DNA from: Firmicutes bacterium ADurb.Bin153
GTDB taxonomy: Bacteria; Bacillota; DTU025; MWDF01
Assembly: GCA_002070415.1 (NCBI GenBank)
Contig: MWDF01000002.1
Coordinates: forward strand, 62,001-126,000
Direction: 5' to 3'
DNA: 64,000 nt
Position numbers and translations under genes: made by a program. The notes under the pieces were generated by a model. That model did no database searches and was not told the origin of the DNA. It worked only from the letters and a program-made list of their open reading frames with translations. Every line of letters begins with the position of its first letter. The stretch's first letter is position 1. Below, piece after piece: positions 1 through 8,995 of the stretch.

Positions 1-1206
1 GATTTCGCCTCGTCGAGGGAGTACGCCGTATTTCTCGAGAGGAAGAAATCCATCGAGAAGCTTGGCAATCCATATTTCATAAAACATGATTCAAAAGTAG
101 CCGACACTTCGGTCATCTCCGGCAGGAAGACGTTGAATTTCGGATCCTACAACTATGTTTGCCTGTCGGGCGATCCTGAAACCGTTGAGGCCGCCAGGGA
201 AGCAGCTTCCCTGTACGGGACTTCGGCATCGGGAAGCAGGCTGCTGGCCGGGGATAAATCATTATATAGGCAACTGGAAGCGGAGATAGCAGACTGGAAG
301 CACACGGAGGACGCCATAGTCATGGTAAGCGGGCACGCTACGAATGTGACTACGGTAGGTTGCTTGTGCAACGAGAACGACCTGATACTCTACGACATCC
401 TTTCCCATAACTCCATAACACAAGGGTGCCAGCTCTCGAAAAGCATGTCGAAATCCTTCCCCCATAACGATTTCGACGCATTGGAATCACTCCTCAAGGA
501 GCACAGGGACGAGTATGAGAAAGTCCTGCTTATAGTCGAGGGTGTATACAGCATGGACGGCGACATCGCCCCCATCCCGGAGTTCGTGAAGCTCAAGAAG
601 AAGTACGGGCTGCTTTTGATGGTGGATGAGGCACACTCCACGTGCGTACTGGGAGAGCACGGAGGGGGTGTGGACGACTACTTCGGCCTTGCGCCTGATG
701 ACATAGATATAAAGATGGGGACGCTTTCAAAGGGGCTCGGCACTTGCGGAGGATATATCGCCGGAAGCAAGCAGCTTGTTGAATGGCTAATGTACAACGC
801 CCCCGGTTTCGTCTTCTCCGTAGGCATAAGCCCGGTGCTGGCGGCGGCATGCCTTGCGGGCATAAGGAAGATTAGAAGAGACGCAACACCCGTAAAGAGA
901 TTGCACAGCAATATCGCATACTTCATGGCCGAGGCCAGGAAGAGAAGGCTCGATACGGTACTTGCCGGCGAGACGCCGATCGTCCCGATAATGATCGGTC
1001 CGGACGAACAATCGTTCGCACTCAGTGTGAAGATGCTAGAAAAAGGGGTCTTCGTGCCTCCTGCGGTGTATCCTGCGGTACCGAAAGGAAAGTCGAGGCT
1101 TCGCTTCTGCATATGCAGCGAGCATGAGCCTTGGCAGATCGACCAGGCACTTGATGAGCTCGAGCGGACTGCGAAGGAATTGGGGATTCAGCTTCCCAGG
1201 AAATAA
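1..1206 (+). CDS. Alpha-oxoamine synthase (KBL/BioF/SPT family), 5' end outside the window
   Basis: PLP enzyme of the family that condenses an amino acid with an acyl thioester (2-amino-3-ketobutyrate CoA ligase, 8-amino-7-oxononanoate synthase, serine palmitoyltransferase). The frame is open back to base 1, so the start lies upstream; a TTG at 133 is internal because conserved residues (NPYF, then NFGSYNY) precede or span it. Visible motifs are YGTSASGSR, FPHND, VDEAHST (cofactor Asp at codon 209 of the window) and TLSKGLG with the Schiff-base Lys at bases 730-732. No biotin, heme or threonine-catabolism genes are beside it, so the acyl substrate is open. An ArsR-type regulator follows 27 bases later. 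Confidence 0.85.
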   Translation, partial: DFASSREYAVFLERKKSIEKLGNPYFIKHDSKVADTSVISGRKTLNFGSYNYVCLSGDPETVEAAREAASLYGTSASGSRLLAGDKSLYRQLEAEIADWKHTEDAIVMVSGHATNVTTVGCLCNENDLILYDILSHNSITQGCQLSKSMSKSFPHNDFDALESLLKEHRDEYEKVLLIVEGVYSMDGDIAPIPEFVKLKKKYGLLLMVDEAHSTCVLGEHGGGVDDYFGLAPDDIDIKMGTLSKGLGTCGGYIAGSKQLVEWLMYNAPGFVFSVGISPVLAAACLAGIRKIRRDATPVKRLHSNIAYFMAEARKRRLDTVLAGETPIVPIMIGPDEQSFALSVKMLEKGVFVPPAVYPAVPKGKSRLRFCICSEHEPWQIDQALDELERTAKELGIQLPRK

Positions 1207-1233
1207 CTAGCTAAGTGATTTGGGGTGTTTCGT

Positions 1234-1581
1234 ATGGATTATCTGGAGATGGCCGCTAAGGCAAGCGCATTCTCCGATGCAAACAGGGTCAAGATCATGT
1301 GCATGCTCGCGAAGAAAGAGACGTGCGCATGCAACATTCTTGAATACATAGGAGTAACACAACCGACGCTCTCCTACCATATGAAACTCCTGATCGAAAG
1401 CGGACTTGTAAGGGCCAGGAGGGAGGGCAAGTGGACCTTCTACTCGTTAATCGGCGAGGAATTCGAAAGGTTCGCGACATCGGTGAATGAGATAATCGCG
1501 TGCAACATCGGCGATTTTCCTGATATGGATTGCATGTCGGACGAATGTGCAAAGAAGATGAAAGAGGAGACGGGACTATAG
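1234..1581 (+). CDS. ArsR/SmtB-family metal-responsive repressor
   Basis: Small winged-helix repressor (115 aa) of the ArsR/SmtB family. Helix-turn-helix: TQPTLSYHMKLL; wing: RREGKWTFYSL. The segment ETCACNIL sits where ArsR/CadC proteins carry their ELCVCDL thiolate motif, and the C-terminus adds CNIG and CMSDEC, so a soft metal or arsenic sensing role is likely (inference). I chose ATG 1234 because a GGGGTG ribosome site lies about 7 bases upstream; a GTG at 1225 is in frame but overlaps that site. It follows the oxoamine synthase with a 27-base gap and is closed by a terminator at 1647. Confidence 0.85.
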   Translation: MDYLEMAAKASAFSDANRVKIMCMLAKKETCACNILEYIGVTQPTLSYHMKLLIESGLVRARREGKWTFYSLIGEEFERFATSVNEIIACNIGDFPDMDCMSDECAKKMKEETGL

Positions 1582-1646
1582 GACCGGGAATGGGGAAGTC
1601 TCTCGATTCTGCCAAGACGGCATAGGATTAACGGACGGAAATGACA

Positions 1647-1679
1647 GGTGGACTGACCTTGACGGGCAGTCCACCTTTT
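1647..1679 (+). terminator. Rho-independent terminator after the ArsR-type gene
   Basis: Perfect 8-bp stem GGTGGACT / AGTCCACC (1647-1654 with 1668-1675), 13-base loop, followed by TTTT. It ends the plus-strand transcript facing the convergent minus-strand gene at 1704. Confidence 0.8.
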
Positions 1680-1703
1680 AATACAGTCAACTGACGAAGC
1701 GGC

Positions 1704-3197
1704 TCATTCCTCCCATTTTATCTCTATCGAGTAATCTTTGGAGGCCGGCTCCTTGGAAACGCTTACAAGCAGGTAGTACTTGCCCGGTTCCAGGTCGTAG
1801 TTGATTGAGACGTTATCCCTGCCGACCCTCTTAGTAGCCTTGATTATGCTGTCCCCGTTCTCGTCCAGCAGCTCGATCTCCGCGTCAAGCCCCATGGCTA
1901 CGAGATTGATCTTCACCATCCCGAACTCTTTTACCGAGAACGCGAAGTAGTCCCTGTCCTCCGTCCCTGAAACCTTGCCGATTATCGTACCCGAGGCCTT
2001 ATAGGTAGGCCCGAACGCCTCCGGGAAAGCTTCTTCGGTGGCGTTTTCGATGTCGTTGTTGGGTTCCCAGTCATCGAAGCCGCCAACCGTCAAGGAAAGG
2101 CTGCCCGCCTTCGTCATGCTGAAAATATCGGTGGGCATCAGATTCAGCATATAGGTAGCGTCGGGGTCCAAGCCGGTTATCGTAACCGAACCGCTCGAAT
2201 AATACACCTTGAGGTTGCCGGATTCCGCAATGAGCTTGCCTGCCGGCTGCGAGCTATCCGTGGGTTGTGCCTTGGCCGTCAGCGCTGCGGCAGCCTGCGC
2301 TTCGTTCATAAGGGAGAATTTGTATGTGCCGGGGAACGACATCCTCACCTCCACGTAGTATTTCCCCGGCTGCTTTATCTCGACTTTCTGGCTTGAAGTA
2401 TTGGAGGCGTCCTCCAGTAGGCTCTTCTCGAACCCTGCGTTCGATTTCATCGATTCATGGGCGGCACCCTTCACGTTCATCACGGAAAGGTTCGATCCGT
2501 TCATATCCGTGAATGACACATCACCTGTGAAGAAGCCATCCGAAACGCACTTGAAGTCATATATCCCGGCCTCTTTCACATCGACTGCGTAGATGTCCGC
2601 GTAATCGCCCGATGATGCCTGCTTTTCGTATTCGTATCCGTTACCGCCCAGGAGCCTTCCGTTCATGACGGTGCCGGTCTCGACAAGCATCGCATCGGCC
2701 TTCTTGTCATTGGGCTCCTTTTCCGACGCGGCGAACAGCTTATCGTAAGAAGCAAGGAACATGTAGTTCGTGACTCCGGTCGTATTGACCCTGAGGAAGT
2801 ACTCTCCCTTGCCGAGGACGAACACTCCCTTGTACGAGGATCTGACGTCGACGCTTATGCCCTGTGTGCTGCCGTACGACCACTTGCCGTTCGTATCCTG
2901 CCAATACATGATGCCGGCCATCCAGGTATCCACGCCGTCGTTATCGGCGAGCTTCCAGTTCAGTCCGAGCGAGTAGGGCCTGTCCACCATGAAGGATTCG
3001 ATCGATACCCATGAATCTTCCTTCAGCACCAGCCTGAAGTACTGAGGGTTGGGGTTGTCGGAAGGATTGTATGATCCCATCATAGGGAACTCATTTATCA
3101 AGTCGCCCACCATGACAGGCGCGGCTAAGGCGGGCATTGAAATCAGTGTAGCCAGCAGGATAGCTGGAAGAATGAAGCGGATTAGCCTTGCGGACAT
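1704..3197 (-). CDS. Secreted protein with PPC-like (pre-peptidase C-terminal) domains
   Basis: 497-aa exported protein of unknown role. A signal peptide (hydrophobic run then ISMPALA-AP) is followed by beta-rich modules. Two EPN(N/D)D-type segments (EPNDKKADA near residue 160, EPNNDIENA near 380) each open a region ending in Y-F-R/L-L-V strands, the pattern of bacterial pre-peptidase C-terminal domains. The last such module has DYFAFSVKEFG and LEPGKYYLLVSVS. No protease domain is present, so it is not simply the tail of a peptidase. Start at ATG 3197 is supported by AAAGGAG 8 bases upstream; an upstream in-frame TTG overlaps that site. Monocistronic as far as visible. Confidence 0.75.
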   Translation of the reverse strand: MSARLIRFILPAILLATLISMPALAAPVMVGDLINEFPMMGSYNPSDNPNPQYFRLVLKEDSWVSIESFMVDRPYSLGLNWKLADNDGVDTWMAGIMYWQDTNGKWSYGSTQGISVDVRSSYKGVFVLGKGEYFLRVNTTGVTNYMFLASYDKLFAASEKEPNDKKADAMLVETGTVMNGRLLGGNGYEYEKQASSGDYADIYAVDVKEAGIYDFKCVSDGFFTGDVSFTDMNGSNLSVMNVKGAAHESMKSNAGFEKSLLEDASNTSSQKVEIKQPGKYYVEVRMSFPGTYKFSLMNEAQAAAALTAKAQPTDSSQPAGKLIAESGNLKVYYSSGSVTITGLDPDATYMLNLMPTDIFSMTKAGSLSLTVGGFDDWEPNNDIENATEEAFPEAFGPTYKASGTIIGKVSGTEDRDYFAFSVKEFGMVKINLVAMGLDAEIELLDENGDSIIKATKRVGRDNVSINYDLEPGKYYLLVSVSKEPASKDYSIEIKWEE

Positions 3198-3312
3198 TAC
3201 CGACACTCCTTTCAAGAGGCGAATAGTGTGCGATTATGATACAATTCCTTATATCATTTTATACCAGCTTCAGGCGCTTTGTAAGACAATAAAGGCGTAA
3301 AGGGGCGATAAC

Positions 3313-3885
3313 ATGTCGTATTATAGGAAGCTTCAGGGCAGGAAGTGCTACCTTTCACCGATCGACCCGAACGATTATGCATTGTACGTAAGTTGGGTAA
3401 ACGATCTGGACGCGGCCTTGGGCATGCTGTTCCTAGGCTCGGTAATCGGCGAGCAGAAAGAGGCGGAAGTAATCAACAGGCTGAAAGACGGCCTGAACTT
3501 CGCGATAGTGGACGATGCCACCGACAAGCCCATGGGAACTTGCGGCATCCCCAGCGTTGACGAGAAGAACAGGTGCTGCATGGTGGGCATCTTCATAGGG
3601 GACCCGGAAAAGCGCGGCAAAGGGTACGGCACGGAAGCGCTGTCCCTGCTTTGCGATTTTGCCTTCAACGTGCTTAACATGCACAATGTCTCCTTGAAGG
3701 TATATTCGTATAATAAGCCGGCCATAAGGTGTTACGAGAAGGTGGGCTTCAAGTTGGCCGGAAAGCTGAGGCAGGCAAAGAGGATAGGCGGCCGGTGGCA
3801 CGATGAGATCTTCATGGACATACTCGAGGATGAGTTCAGCTCTCCGCTGGTTGCCGACGCCGTTAGAAAGCGGGAGAGGTGTTGA
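3313..3885 (+). CDS. GNAT-family N-acetyltransferase (RimJ/SpeG-like)
   Basis: 190-aa acetyl-CoA-dependent N-acetyltransferase. The acetyl-CoA loop is RGKGYGTEAL (about residues 101-110), preceded by the beta-4 strand VGIFIGDPE and followed by VYSYNKPAIRCYEKVGFK, the classical motif-B segment. The layout matches the RimL/SpeG branch, which acts on protein N-termini or polyamines; the substrate cannot be read from sequence. A GGGG ribosome site precedes ATG 3313. The next gene begins 4 bases after the stop, so the two are probably co-transcribed. Confidence 0.85.
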   Translation: MSYYRKLQGRKCYLSPIDPNDYALYVSWVNDLDAALGMLFLGSVIGEQKEAEVINRLKDGLNFAIVDDATDKPMGTCGIPSVDEKNRCCMVGIFIGDPEKRGKGYGTEALSLLCDFAFNVLNMHNVSLKVYSYNKPAIRCYEKVGFKLAGKLRQAKRIGGRWHDEIFMDILEDEFSSPLVADAVRKRERC

Positions 3886-3889
3886 AGAG

Positions 3890-4528
3890 ATGGCCCGCAC
3901 ATGGATGATGAGCTCGGAGGAGGAAGTGGCCAATTCCATTACGCACGGTGTCATGGCCGCACTTGTTTTGCTGGCCCTTCCTTACATTGCGATAAGGGGA
4001 TACCTGGAAAACGGATGCATAGGCGCGGTCACGAAGAGCGTATTCATGATAAGCATGTTCCTGATGTTCCTCACTTCCTGCCTCTATCATGCCATGGCTT
4101 TCGAAAGTAAGCATAAGCTCGTGTTCAGGGTGCTGGACCACATTTGCATATACATCGCGATAGCCGGCAGCTATACCCCGATTGCGCTGATCACGATAGG
4201 AGGGGGCCTGGGTTGGGCGGTCGTCTTGCTGCAATGGGGATTGGTGGTTTTCGGTGCCCTGTACAAGTCGCTGTCGGTGAGATCCATCCCCAAAGTAAGC
4301 CTTACCTTCTACCTCATCATAGGCTGGACCGCGGTCATCCTCCTTCCCGTCCTCCTCAAGAAGGGCAGTATCGAGCTGATAGCCGCCGTAATATCCGGCG
4401 GCCTGTTCTATTCCATAGGTGCCGTCTTCTATGCCCTGAAAGGTTTCAAGTACCATCACATGGTATGGCACTTGTTGATAAACCTCGGGGCCATTTCGCA
4501 TTTCATCGCGATAATGATGTTCGTATAA
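3890..4528 (+). CDS. Hemolysin III / TrhA (PAQR-like) membrane protein
   Basis: 212-aa seven-helix membrane protein of the hemolysin III (YqfA/TrhA) family, distant relatives of PAQR receptors; some members affect membrane lipid homeostasis. Visible family marks are SITHG near the N-terminus, SCLYHA at the end of a membrane helix, DHICIYIAIAGSYTP, and the C-terminal HHMVWH giving the HxxxH metal pair. Start at ATG 3890 fits the family length; longer in-frame codons upstream lie inside the acetyltransferase gene. It is separated from the copper operon promoter by about 40 bases. Confidence 0.88.
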   Translation: MARTWMMSSEEEVANSITHGVMAALVLLALPYIAIRGYLENGCIGAVTKSVFMISMFLMFLTSCLYHAMAFESKHKLVFRVLDHICIYIAIAGSYTPIALITIGGGLGWAVVLLQWGLVVFGALYKSLSVRSIPKVSLTFYLIIGWTAVILLPVLLKKGSIELIAAVISGGLFYSIGAVFYALKGFKYHHMVWHLLINLGAISHFIAIMMFV

Positions 4529-4565
4529 TCTAGGGCATATTCAAGAAGGCCCAGTATATGGCCTG

Positions 4566-4593
4566 TTGACTATACCCCCATAGGGTATATAAT
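4566..4593 (+). promoter_or_regulatory. copA promoter with CsoR operator in the spacer
   Basis: TTGACT (4566-4571) and TATAAT (4588-4593) are spaced 16 bases apart. The inverted repeat TATACCC-ccata-GGGTATA (4571-4589) fills the spacer. This is the G/C-tract palindrome known for CsoR copper repressors, and a CsoR gene lies in the operon, so copper-released autoregulation is expected. Confidence 0.88.
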
Positions 4594-4613
4594 CCTAGTG
4601 GGGGTGTATTGTT

Positions 4614-6971
4614 GTGGAAAGACACGGCATCGATAAGGACAGACCGGCCGCAGGACCTGGTTCTCAGGTCACAGACGGCCTTGAGAGTAATGGCGGTACA
4701 GGCGGTAAAGCGATAGTTGACCAGGCGCAGCTCGAGATAGGCGGTATGACATGCGCTGCATGCTCTGCGGCCGTCGAGAAGGCGCTGGGCAGGATGAAGG
4801 GCGTATCCGAGGCGAACGTGAACCTTGCGACAGGCAGGGCCAACGTCAAATACGACAGGAATGTCACGAGTACGAAGCAGATGGAGTTGGCTGTAAAGGA
4901 GGCCGGCTATACGGCTTCGTATACGGAAGGGAAGGAGAGTTCCGAAGCCGGCGCCATAAAGAGCGAGGACAGGGCGAAGACATTGAAGAATAAGCTGATG
5001 CTGGCCATCTCCTTTGCGGTACCTCTTTTGTACATATCCATGGGGCACATGATCCCCGGTATCAAGCTTCCCGTGCCGGGCTTGATAGACCACGAGCAAA
5101 GCCCGCTGGGCTTCGCTTTAGCGCAGCTGATGCTGACAGTGCCCATAATAATAGCTGGCGGCGATTTCTTTACGCATGGTTTCCGCGCCCTGTTCAAAAA
5201 GAATCCGAACATGGATTCGTTGGTAGCAATAGGGACCGGCAGCGCATTCTTGTACAGCCTCTATAACACGGCTATGGTCTTCCTTGCCGGGCATATGTAT
5301 GCGAAGGACCTCTACTACGAATCCTCTGCCGTTGTGATCACTCTGGTGATGCTGGGCAAATACCTCGAGACGCTGAGCATAGGGAGGACTTCCGACGCCA
5401 TTAGGAAACTGATGAGGCTTTCGCCATCTACCGCCATAGTGATCCGCTTCGATGAGGAAGTGGAAGTTCCCTTGGACGAAGTAGAGAAGGGCGACACCGC
5501 GGTGGTCAAGCCAGGCGGAAGGATACCGGCGGACGGGACCGTAATCGAAGGCACAAGCGCAGTAGACGAATCAATGATCACAGGAGAGAGCATACCTGTC
5601 GATAAAGCACCCGGGGATCGAGTAATAGGAGGTACCGTGAACGTCTCCGGAATGATGAGGTTCACGGTTACCGGAGTAGGTCAGGATACGGCCCTTGCCA
5701 GGATAATCAGGCTGGTGGAGGACGCACAGGGCAGGAAAGCCCCGATAGCAAGGCTCGCGGACAAGATCTCCGGCATATTCGTGCCCGTAGTCATGTCTAT
5801 AGCGGCTGTCTCGGCCATGTCATGGGCCCTAGCGGGCGAGGGGCTTCCCTTCGCGCTAAAGGTGTTCGTATCGGTTCTGGTGATCGCATGTCCTTGCGCT
5901 CTCGGCCTTGCGACTCCCACGGCGATAATGGTCGGGACCGGCAGGGGAGCGGAGAACGGGATACTCATAAAAGGCGGTGACGCGCTGGAAGTCCTCAACG
6001 GCATAGACCATGTAGTCCTCGACAAGACCGGCACGTTAACCAAGGGGAAGCCCGAGGTCGTCCAAGCCGTATCTTATGGGATCGGCGAAGAGGAGCTGCT
6101 CATGCTGGCCGCGTCGGCCGAAAGCGGCTCGGAGCATCCCATCGCCTGGGCAATACTGGAGAAAGCCAAGTCGATGGGCATGAAACCTCAGAACCCCAGA
6201 TCATTCGCCTCTTACTCAGGCAGCGGCATAGGGGCGGAAATTGACGGGAAAGGGGTGCTCATAGGTTCGCCGAAGTTCCTCGCCGGTCAAGGAGTCTATG
6301 TCGGCAACGATGTTGAAGCCGATGTAACAGGCTTTTCATCCAAAGGCAGCACCGTCATACTCGTTGCCGTCGAAGGATCCGTCAAAGGGTTGTTCGCCAT
6401 AGCGGACACATTGCGCCCGGAGAGCAAAGGGGCCGTACAGAAGCTTAAGGCGATGGGCATAAAGGTAGTGATGCTTACCGGCGACAACGAAAGGACAGCG
6501 ACCGCAATAGCCGATGAAGTCGGCATTGAAGAGACCATGGCCGAGGTGCTGCCTGAGCAGAAATCGGACCATGTGGCGGCATTGCAGGCGAAAGGCTTCA
6601 AGGTGGCGATGGTCGGAGACGGGATAAATGATTCGCCGGCCTTGGCGAAAGCAGACGTAGGGATAGCCATAGGCACTGGAACGGAGATAGCGATAGAGGC
6701 GGCGGATGTCGTGCTCATGCGCTCGGACCTTTCGGGAATATCTGAAGCGGTGTACCTAAGCAGGCAGACCATGCGGAACATAAAGCAGAACCTGTTCTGG
6801 GCGTTCTTCTATAACACGCTGGGCATACCGGTCGCAGCCGGCCTTCTCCACCTATTCGGGGGCCCGCTGCTGAACCCCGTAATAGCCGGCGCGGCCATGG
6901 CGTTCAGCAGCGTTTCGGTGGTCAGCAACGCCCTCAGGCTCAGGAAGCTGGATATCAGGAGGAGGTCATGA
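4614..6971 (+). CDS. copA: Copper-exporting P1B-type ATPase CopA
   Basis: 785-aa membrane ATPase that exports Cu(I). One N-terminal heavy-metal domain with GMTCAAC (residues 44-50), then membrane helices, TGES actuator motif, CPC metal-site motif (residues 426-428, [10 protein letters not shown] after it), DKTGTLTKG with phosphorylated Asp470, SEHP nucleotide-site motif and [16 protein letters not shown] hinge. An unusual polar linker of about 35 residues precedes the metal-binding domain. GTG 4614 has GGGGGTG placed 7 bases upstream. The stop overlaps the csoR start (ATGA), so copA and csoR are translationally coupled under the operator at 4571. Confidence 0.96.
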   Translation: MERHGIDKDRPAAGPGSQVTDGLESNGGTGGKAIVDQAQLEIGGMTCAACSAAVEKALGRMKGVSEANVNLATGRANVKYDRNVTSTKQMELAVKEAGYTASYTEGKESSEAGAIKSEDRAKTLKNKLMLAISFAVPLLYISMGHMIPGIKLPVPGLIDHEQSPLGFALAQLMLTVPIIIAGGDFFTHGFRALFKKNPNMDSLVAIGTGSAFLYSLYNTAMVFLAGHMYAKDLYYESSAVVITLVMLGKYLETLSIGRTSDAIRKLMRLSPSTAIVIRFDEEVEVPLDEVEKGDTAVVKPGGRIPADGTVIEGTSAVDESMITGESIPVDKAPGDRVIGGTVNVSGMMRFTVTGVGQDTALARIIRLVEDAQGRKAPIARLADKISGIFVPVVMSIAAVSAMSWALAGEGLPFALKVFVSVLVIACPCALGLATPTAIMVGTGRGAENGILIKGGDALEVLNGIDHVVLDKTGTLTKGKPEVVQAVSYGIGEEELLMLAASAESGSEHPIAWAILEKAKSMGMKPQNPRSFASYSGSGIGAEIDGKGVLIGSPKFLAGQGVYVGNDVEADVTGFSSKGSTVILVAVEGSVKGLFAIADTLRPESKGAVQKLKAMGIKVVMLTGDNERTATAIADEVGIEETMAEVLPEQKSDHVAALQAKGFKVAMVGDGINDSPALAKADVGIAIGTGTEIAIEAADVVLMRSDLSGISEAVYLSRQTMRNIKQNLFWAFFYNTLGIPVAAGLLHLFGGPLLNPVIAGAAMAFSSVSVVSNALRLRKLDIRRRS

Positions 6972-7291
6972 TGCAAACGTGTGACGGGACGGGATGCAGT
7001 CGTAGTAGCCCGGTAAGGGAGAAGGTCAGGTCGGCCGACGAGATAAGGGCCATCTCCAACAGGGTGAATAGGATCGAAGGACAGGTAAGGGGAATAGGTA
7101 ACATGATAAAGGAGAACCGCTACTGCGATGATGTGCTTACGCAGATAGCAGCGGCCCGGGAATCGCTTGCGGGATTGGGCAGGATCATACTCGAGCAGCA
7201 TCTTAGGACTTGCGTCGCCGAACGACTTTCGGAAGGGGATCTGAGCGTCGTCGATGAACTGGTGTCTACGCTGGAAAGGTATCGCGGCTAG
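6968..7291 (+). CDS. csoR: Copper-sensing repressor CsoR
   Basis: 107-aa all-helical repressor of the CsoR/RcnR family (DUF156). The copper ligand set Cys53, His78, Cys82 is visible in [10 protein letters not shown] and [21 protein letters not shown] is the family's DNA-contact helix. Extra cysteines in the first 10 residues (TCDGTGC) are not part of the usual site. It overlaps copA by 4 bases, with AGGAGGAGGT just upstream. It presumably represses its own operon at the TATACCC/GGGTATA site. Confidence 0.95.
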   Translation: MMQTCDGTGCSRSSPVREKVRSADEIRAISNRVNRIEGQVRGIGNMIKENRYCDDVLTQIAAARESLAGLGRIILEQHLRTCVAERLSEGDLSVVDELVSTLERYRG

Positions 7292-7304
7292 GATGCGGCA
7301 TCTG

Positions 7305-7330
7305 CCAGGCCGTGAGGCCCGGTTTTCTTT
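7305..7330 (+). terminator. Terminator of the copA-csoR operon
   Basis: CCaGGCC-gtga-GGCCcGG stem with one A-C mismatch, followed by TTTTCTTT, 14 bases after the csoR stop. Confidence 0.7.
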
Positions 7331-7421
7331 ACGAGGTTCGCCGACCAGGGCTTTCTAGGCGCTAAATGAGGGCGTTGCCGGGCATGTCATGGTATGATTG
7401 TACCGTGGAGGTGTGCCTGTA

Positions 7422-8669
7422 ATGAAAAGGGCAATCTATGTAGTCATCACCGTATTTCTTTTGCTAATGGTAACATCAGCAGGCACTGGAGCCTACAACT
7501 ATAAATCGCACAGGGCGATTGCGGCAGAGGCGTTCCACGCACTGGCCGTGTATTGGCCGGACGAATACCGTGATTACCTCAGCCTTAAGGGATACGGCAC
7601 CGAGGTGAGGTCGCTAAGGCTCAGGCCGGCGTCGTTCTACCAGCTGGATAACGTGCAGATGACAGTGGACGAAACGCCCGAGGTGGACAACTACAACGAT
7701 GTTGAGCTGGTCAAGGTCAAGTCCAGGCTGGACAATCCGCATATTGACGAGGACTTCGTCGTAAACGATACGGTTTCGTATAGCTACGGGAGCTCGAACT
7801 TCACGTCCTTCAACCATTTCATAGACATCAAGAAGGGCGTGGGGGAGTTCGATGATTATGACGGATACTCCTTCGAAAGGGGATCGGCAAGGTCCGGAGG
7901 TTACCAGAAGGCATCGGATGCGGCGACCAGCTTCCTGGAGAAGGTCTTTGCCGGCTTGACGGGTTATGACGTCGACAAGGGCATCAACTGGTGGTTCAGG
8001 GACAGCTACGTGCATGTGCTGGGACATGAGTGGTACAGGGACTGCTCACCGGCGACGCAAAGATACTCCTATCCTGACGAGAAGGGGAAGTACGCAAGCG
8101 TGGAAGCGGAACTTGCGGCCAGGTTCCCCAGGCTCGAAGACGGGGCGAGGACGGGCCAGGGGCTGCCAAATTCCGTGTTCATGCCCCTGGATAACATGGC
8201 TCGCTACTGGTATGAGAACTTCCTGAAGACCAAGGATCCCGTCGCGATGGGACCGGTGCTGCATGCGTTGGCGGATGCGTGTGTTCCGCATCATTCGTCG
8301 GGGTATTCGGGCAATTGGCACGCCGAGTACGAAAAGGATGTAGAGGACAGGATAGCAGGCTGGATCTCGAAGGAAGGCAACCTCAAGAAGGTGAAGGAGA
8401 TTGCGGATTCCTGGTTCTGGCTCGATCCTGACCCGCCAAGGTCGCTAAGAGGAAATGACTGGTCGAGGAAGCCGGCCGTTAACTGGGACGTGGATATGCT
8501 CGTGACATGGCTCGCCCTGAACAGCTTCAAGGCATATTGGGAAGTATATGGGGAGTTCAAGAACGGGTACATCCTGAACGAAGAGAGCGCGACCGAACTG
8601 ACACAGCTGGCTACGGCCATGAGCGTACTAGTAATAAGGAAGACGATAGCGGAGATATATATCAAGTAG
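7422..8669 (+). CDS. Secreted zinc phospholipase C / P1-nuclease-like protein
   Basis: 415-aa exported protein. After a signal peptide (ending near SAGTGA-YN) it has HRAIAAEAF, NHFIDIKKG and the cluster HALADACVPHH followed by NWHAEYEKDVEDRI. These are the spaced His/Asp/Glu ligands of the trinuclear-zinc fold shared by phospholipase C and S1/P1 nuclease. Which ester it cleaves cannot be decided. Start at ATG 7422 with GGAGGTG about 10 bases upstream; a TTG at 7398 lies before that site. It stands alone, between the copper operon terminator and a 326-base gap. Confidence 0.75.
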   Translation: MKRAIYVVITVFLLLMVTSAGTGAYNYKSHRAIAAEAFHALAVYWPDEYRDYLSLKGYGTEVRSLRLRPASFYQLDNVQMTVDETPEVDNYNDVELVKVKSRLDNPHIDEDFVVNDTVSYSYGSSNFTSFNHFIDIKKGVGEFDDYDGYSFERGSARSGGYQKASDAATSFLEKVFAGLTGYDVDKGINWWFRDSYVHVLGHEWYRDCSPATQRYSYPDEKGKYASVEAELAARFPRLEDGARTGQGLPNSVFMPLDNMARYWYENFLKTKDPVAMGPVLHALADACVPHHSSGYSGNWHAEYEKDVEDRIAGWISKEGNLKKVKEIADSWFWLDPDPPRSLRGNDWSRKPAVNWDVDMLVTWLALNSFKAYWEVYGEFKNGYILNEESATELTQLATAMSVLVIRKTIAEIYIK

Positions 8670-8995
8670 GCACCGACAGCCATTGATCAAGAATATGGAC
8701 TCTGAGTGGGGCAGGGCCTGGGATAGATGCCGGGATCCTGCCCTACCGTTATATGAAGCATGCCGAGCCTGACCAAAAAGAGCACCGGCCTGGCAATTGT
8801 CAAATCGTCAGCTTGTGGGCCATCCTGAGTGCTTTATTCGTCTGACAAGTGCTGATACAAGCAGCCATTAATGAGGAAGCGCGATAGAGGATGTGAGGAT
8901 ACGGCAAGCAGCGGTACCACGCAAGGCAGGAGAGCCGAAAAGACAGGAAAGCCCGGGCACGAAGCCCGGGCTTTAACCTATCTCAATTTTCGGAC
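8670..8995. other. 326-base intergenic region
   Basis: No gene supported. It holds a 7-bp stem GGGCAGG / CCTGCCC (8709-8715 with 8737-8743, 21-base loop, no T-run), possibly ending the plus-strand phospholipase transcript. It also holds the strong hairpin at 8948-8974 that ends oppA. A 72-codon plus-strand frame at 8871 runs through that hairpin and into antisense of oppA, and looks spurious. Confidence 0.6.
8936..8974 (-). terminator. Terminator of oppA
   Basis: Perfect 11-bp stem AAAGCCCGGGC / GCCCGGGCTTT (8948-8958 with 8964-8974) with a 5-base loop. Read on the minus strand it is followed by CCTGTCTTTT. Confidence 0.85.

Noticed and set aside
133-1206. Complete oxoamine synthase gene starting at TTG 133
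   Set aside because: The frame is open and conserved upstream of 133 to the window edge, so the gene is 5'-truncated by the window.
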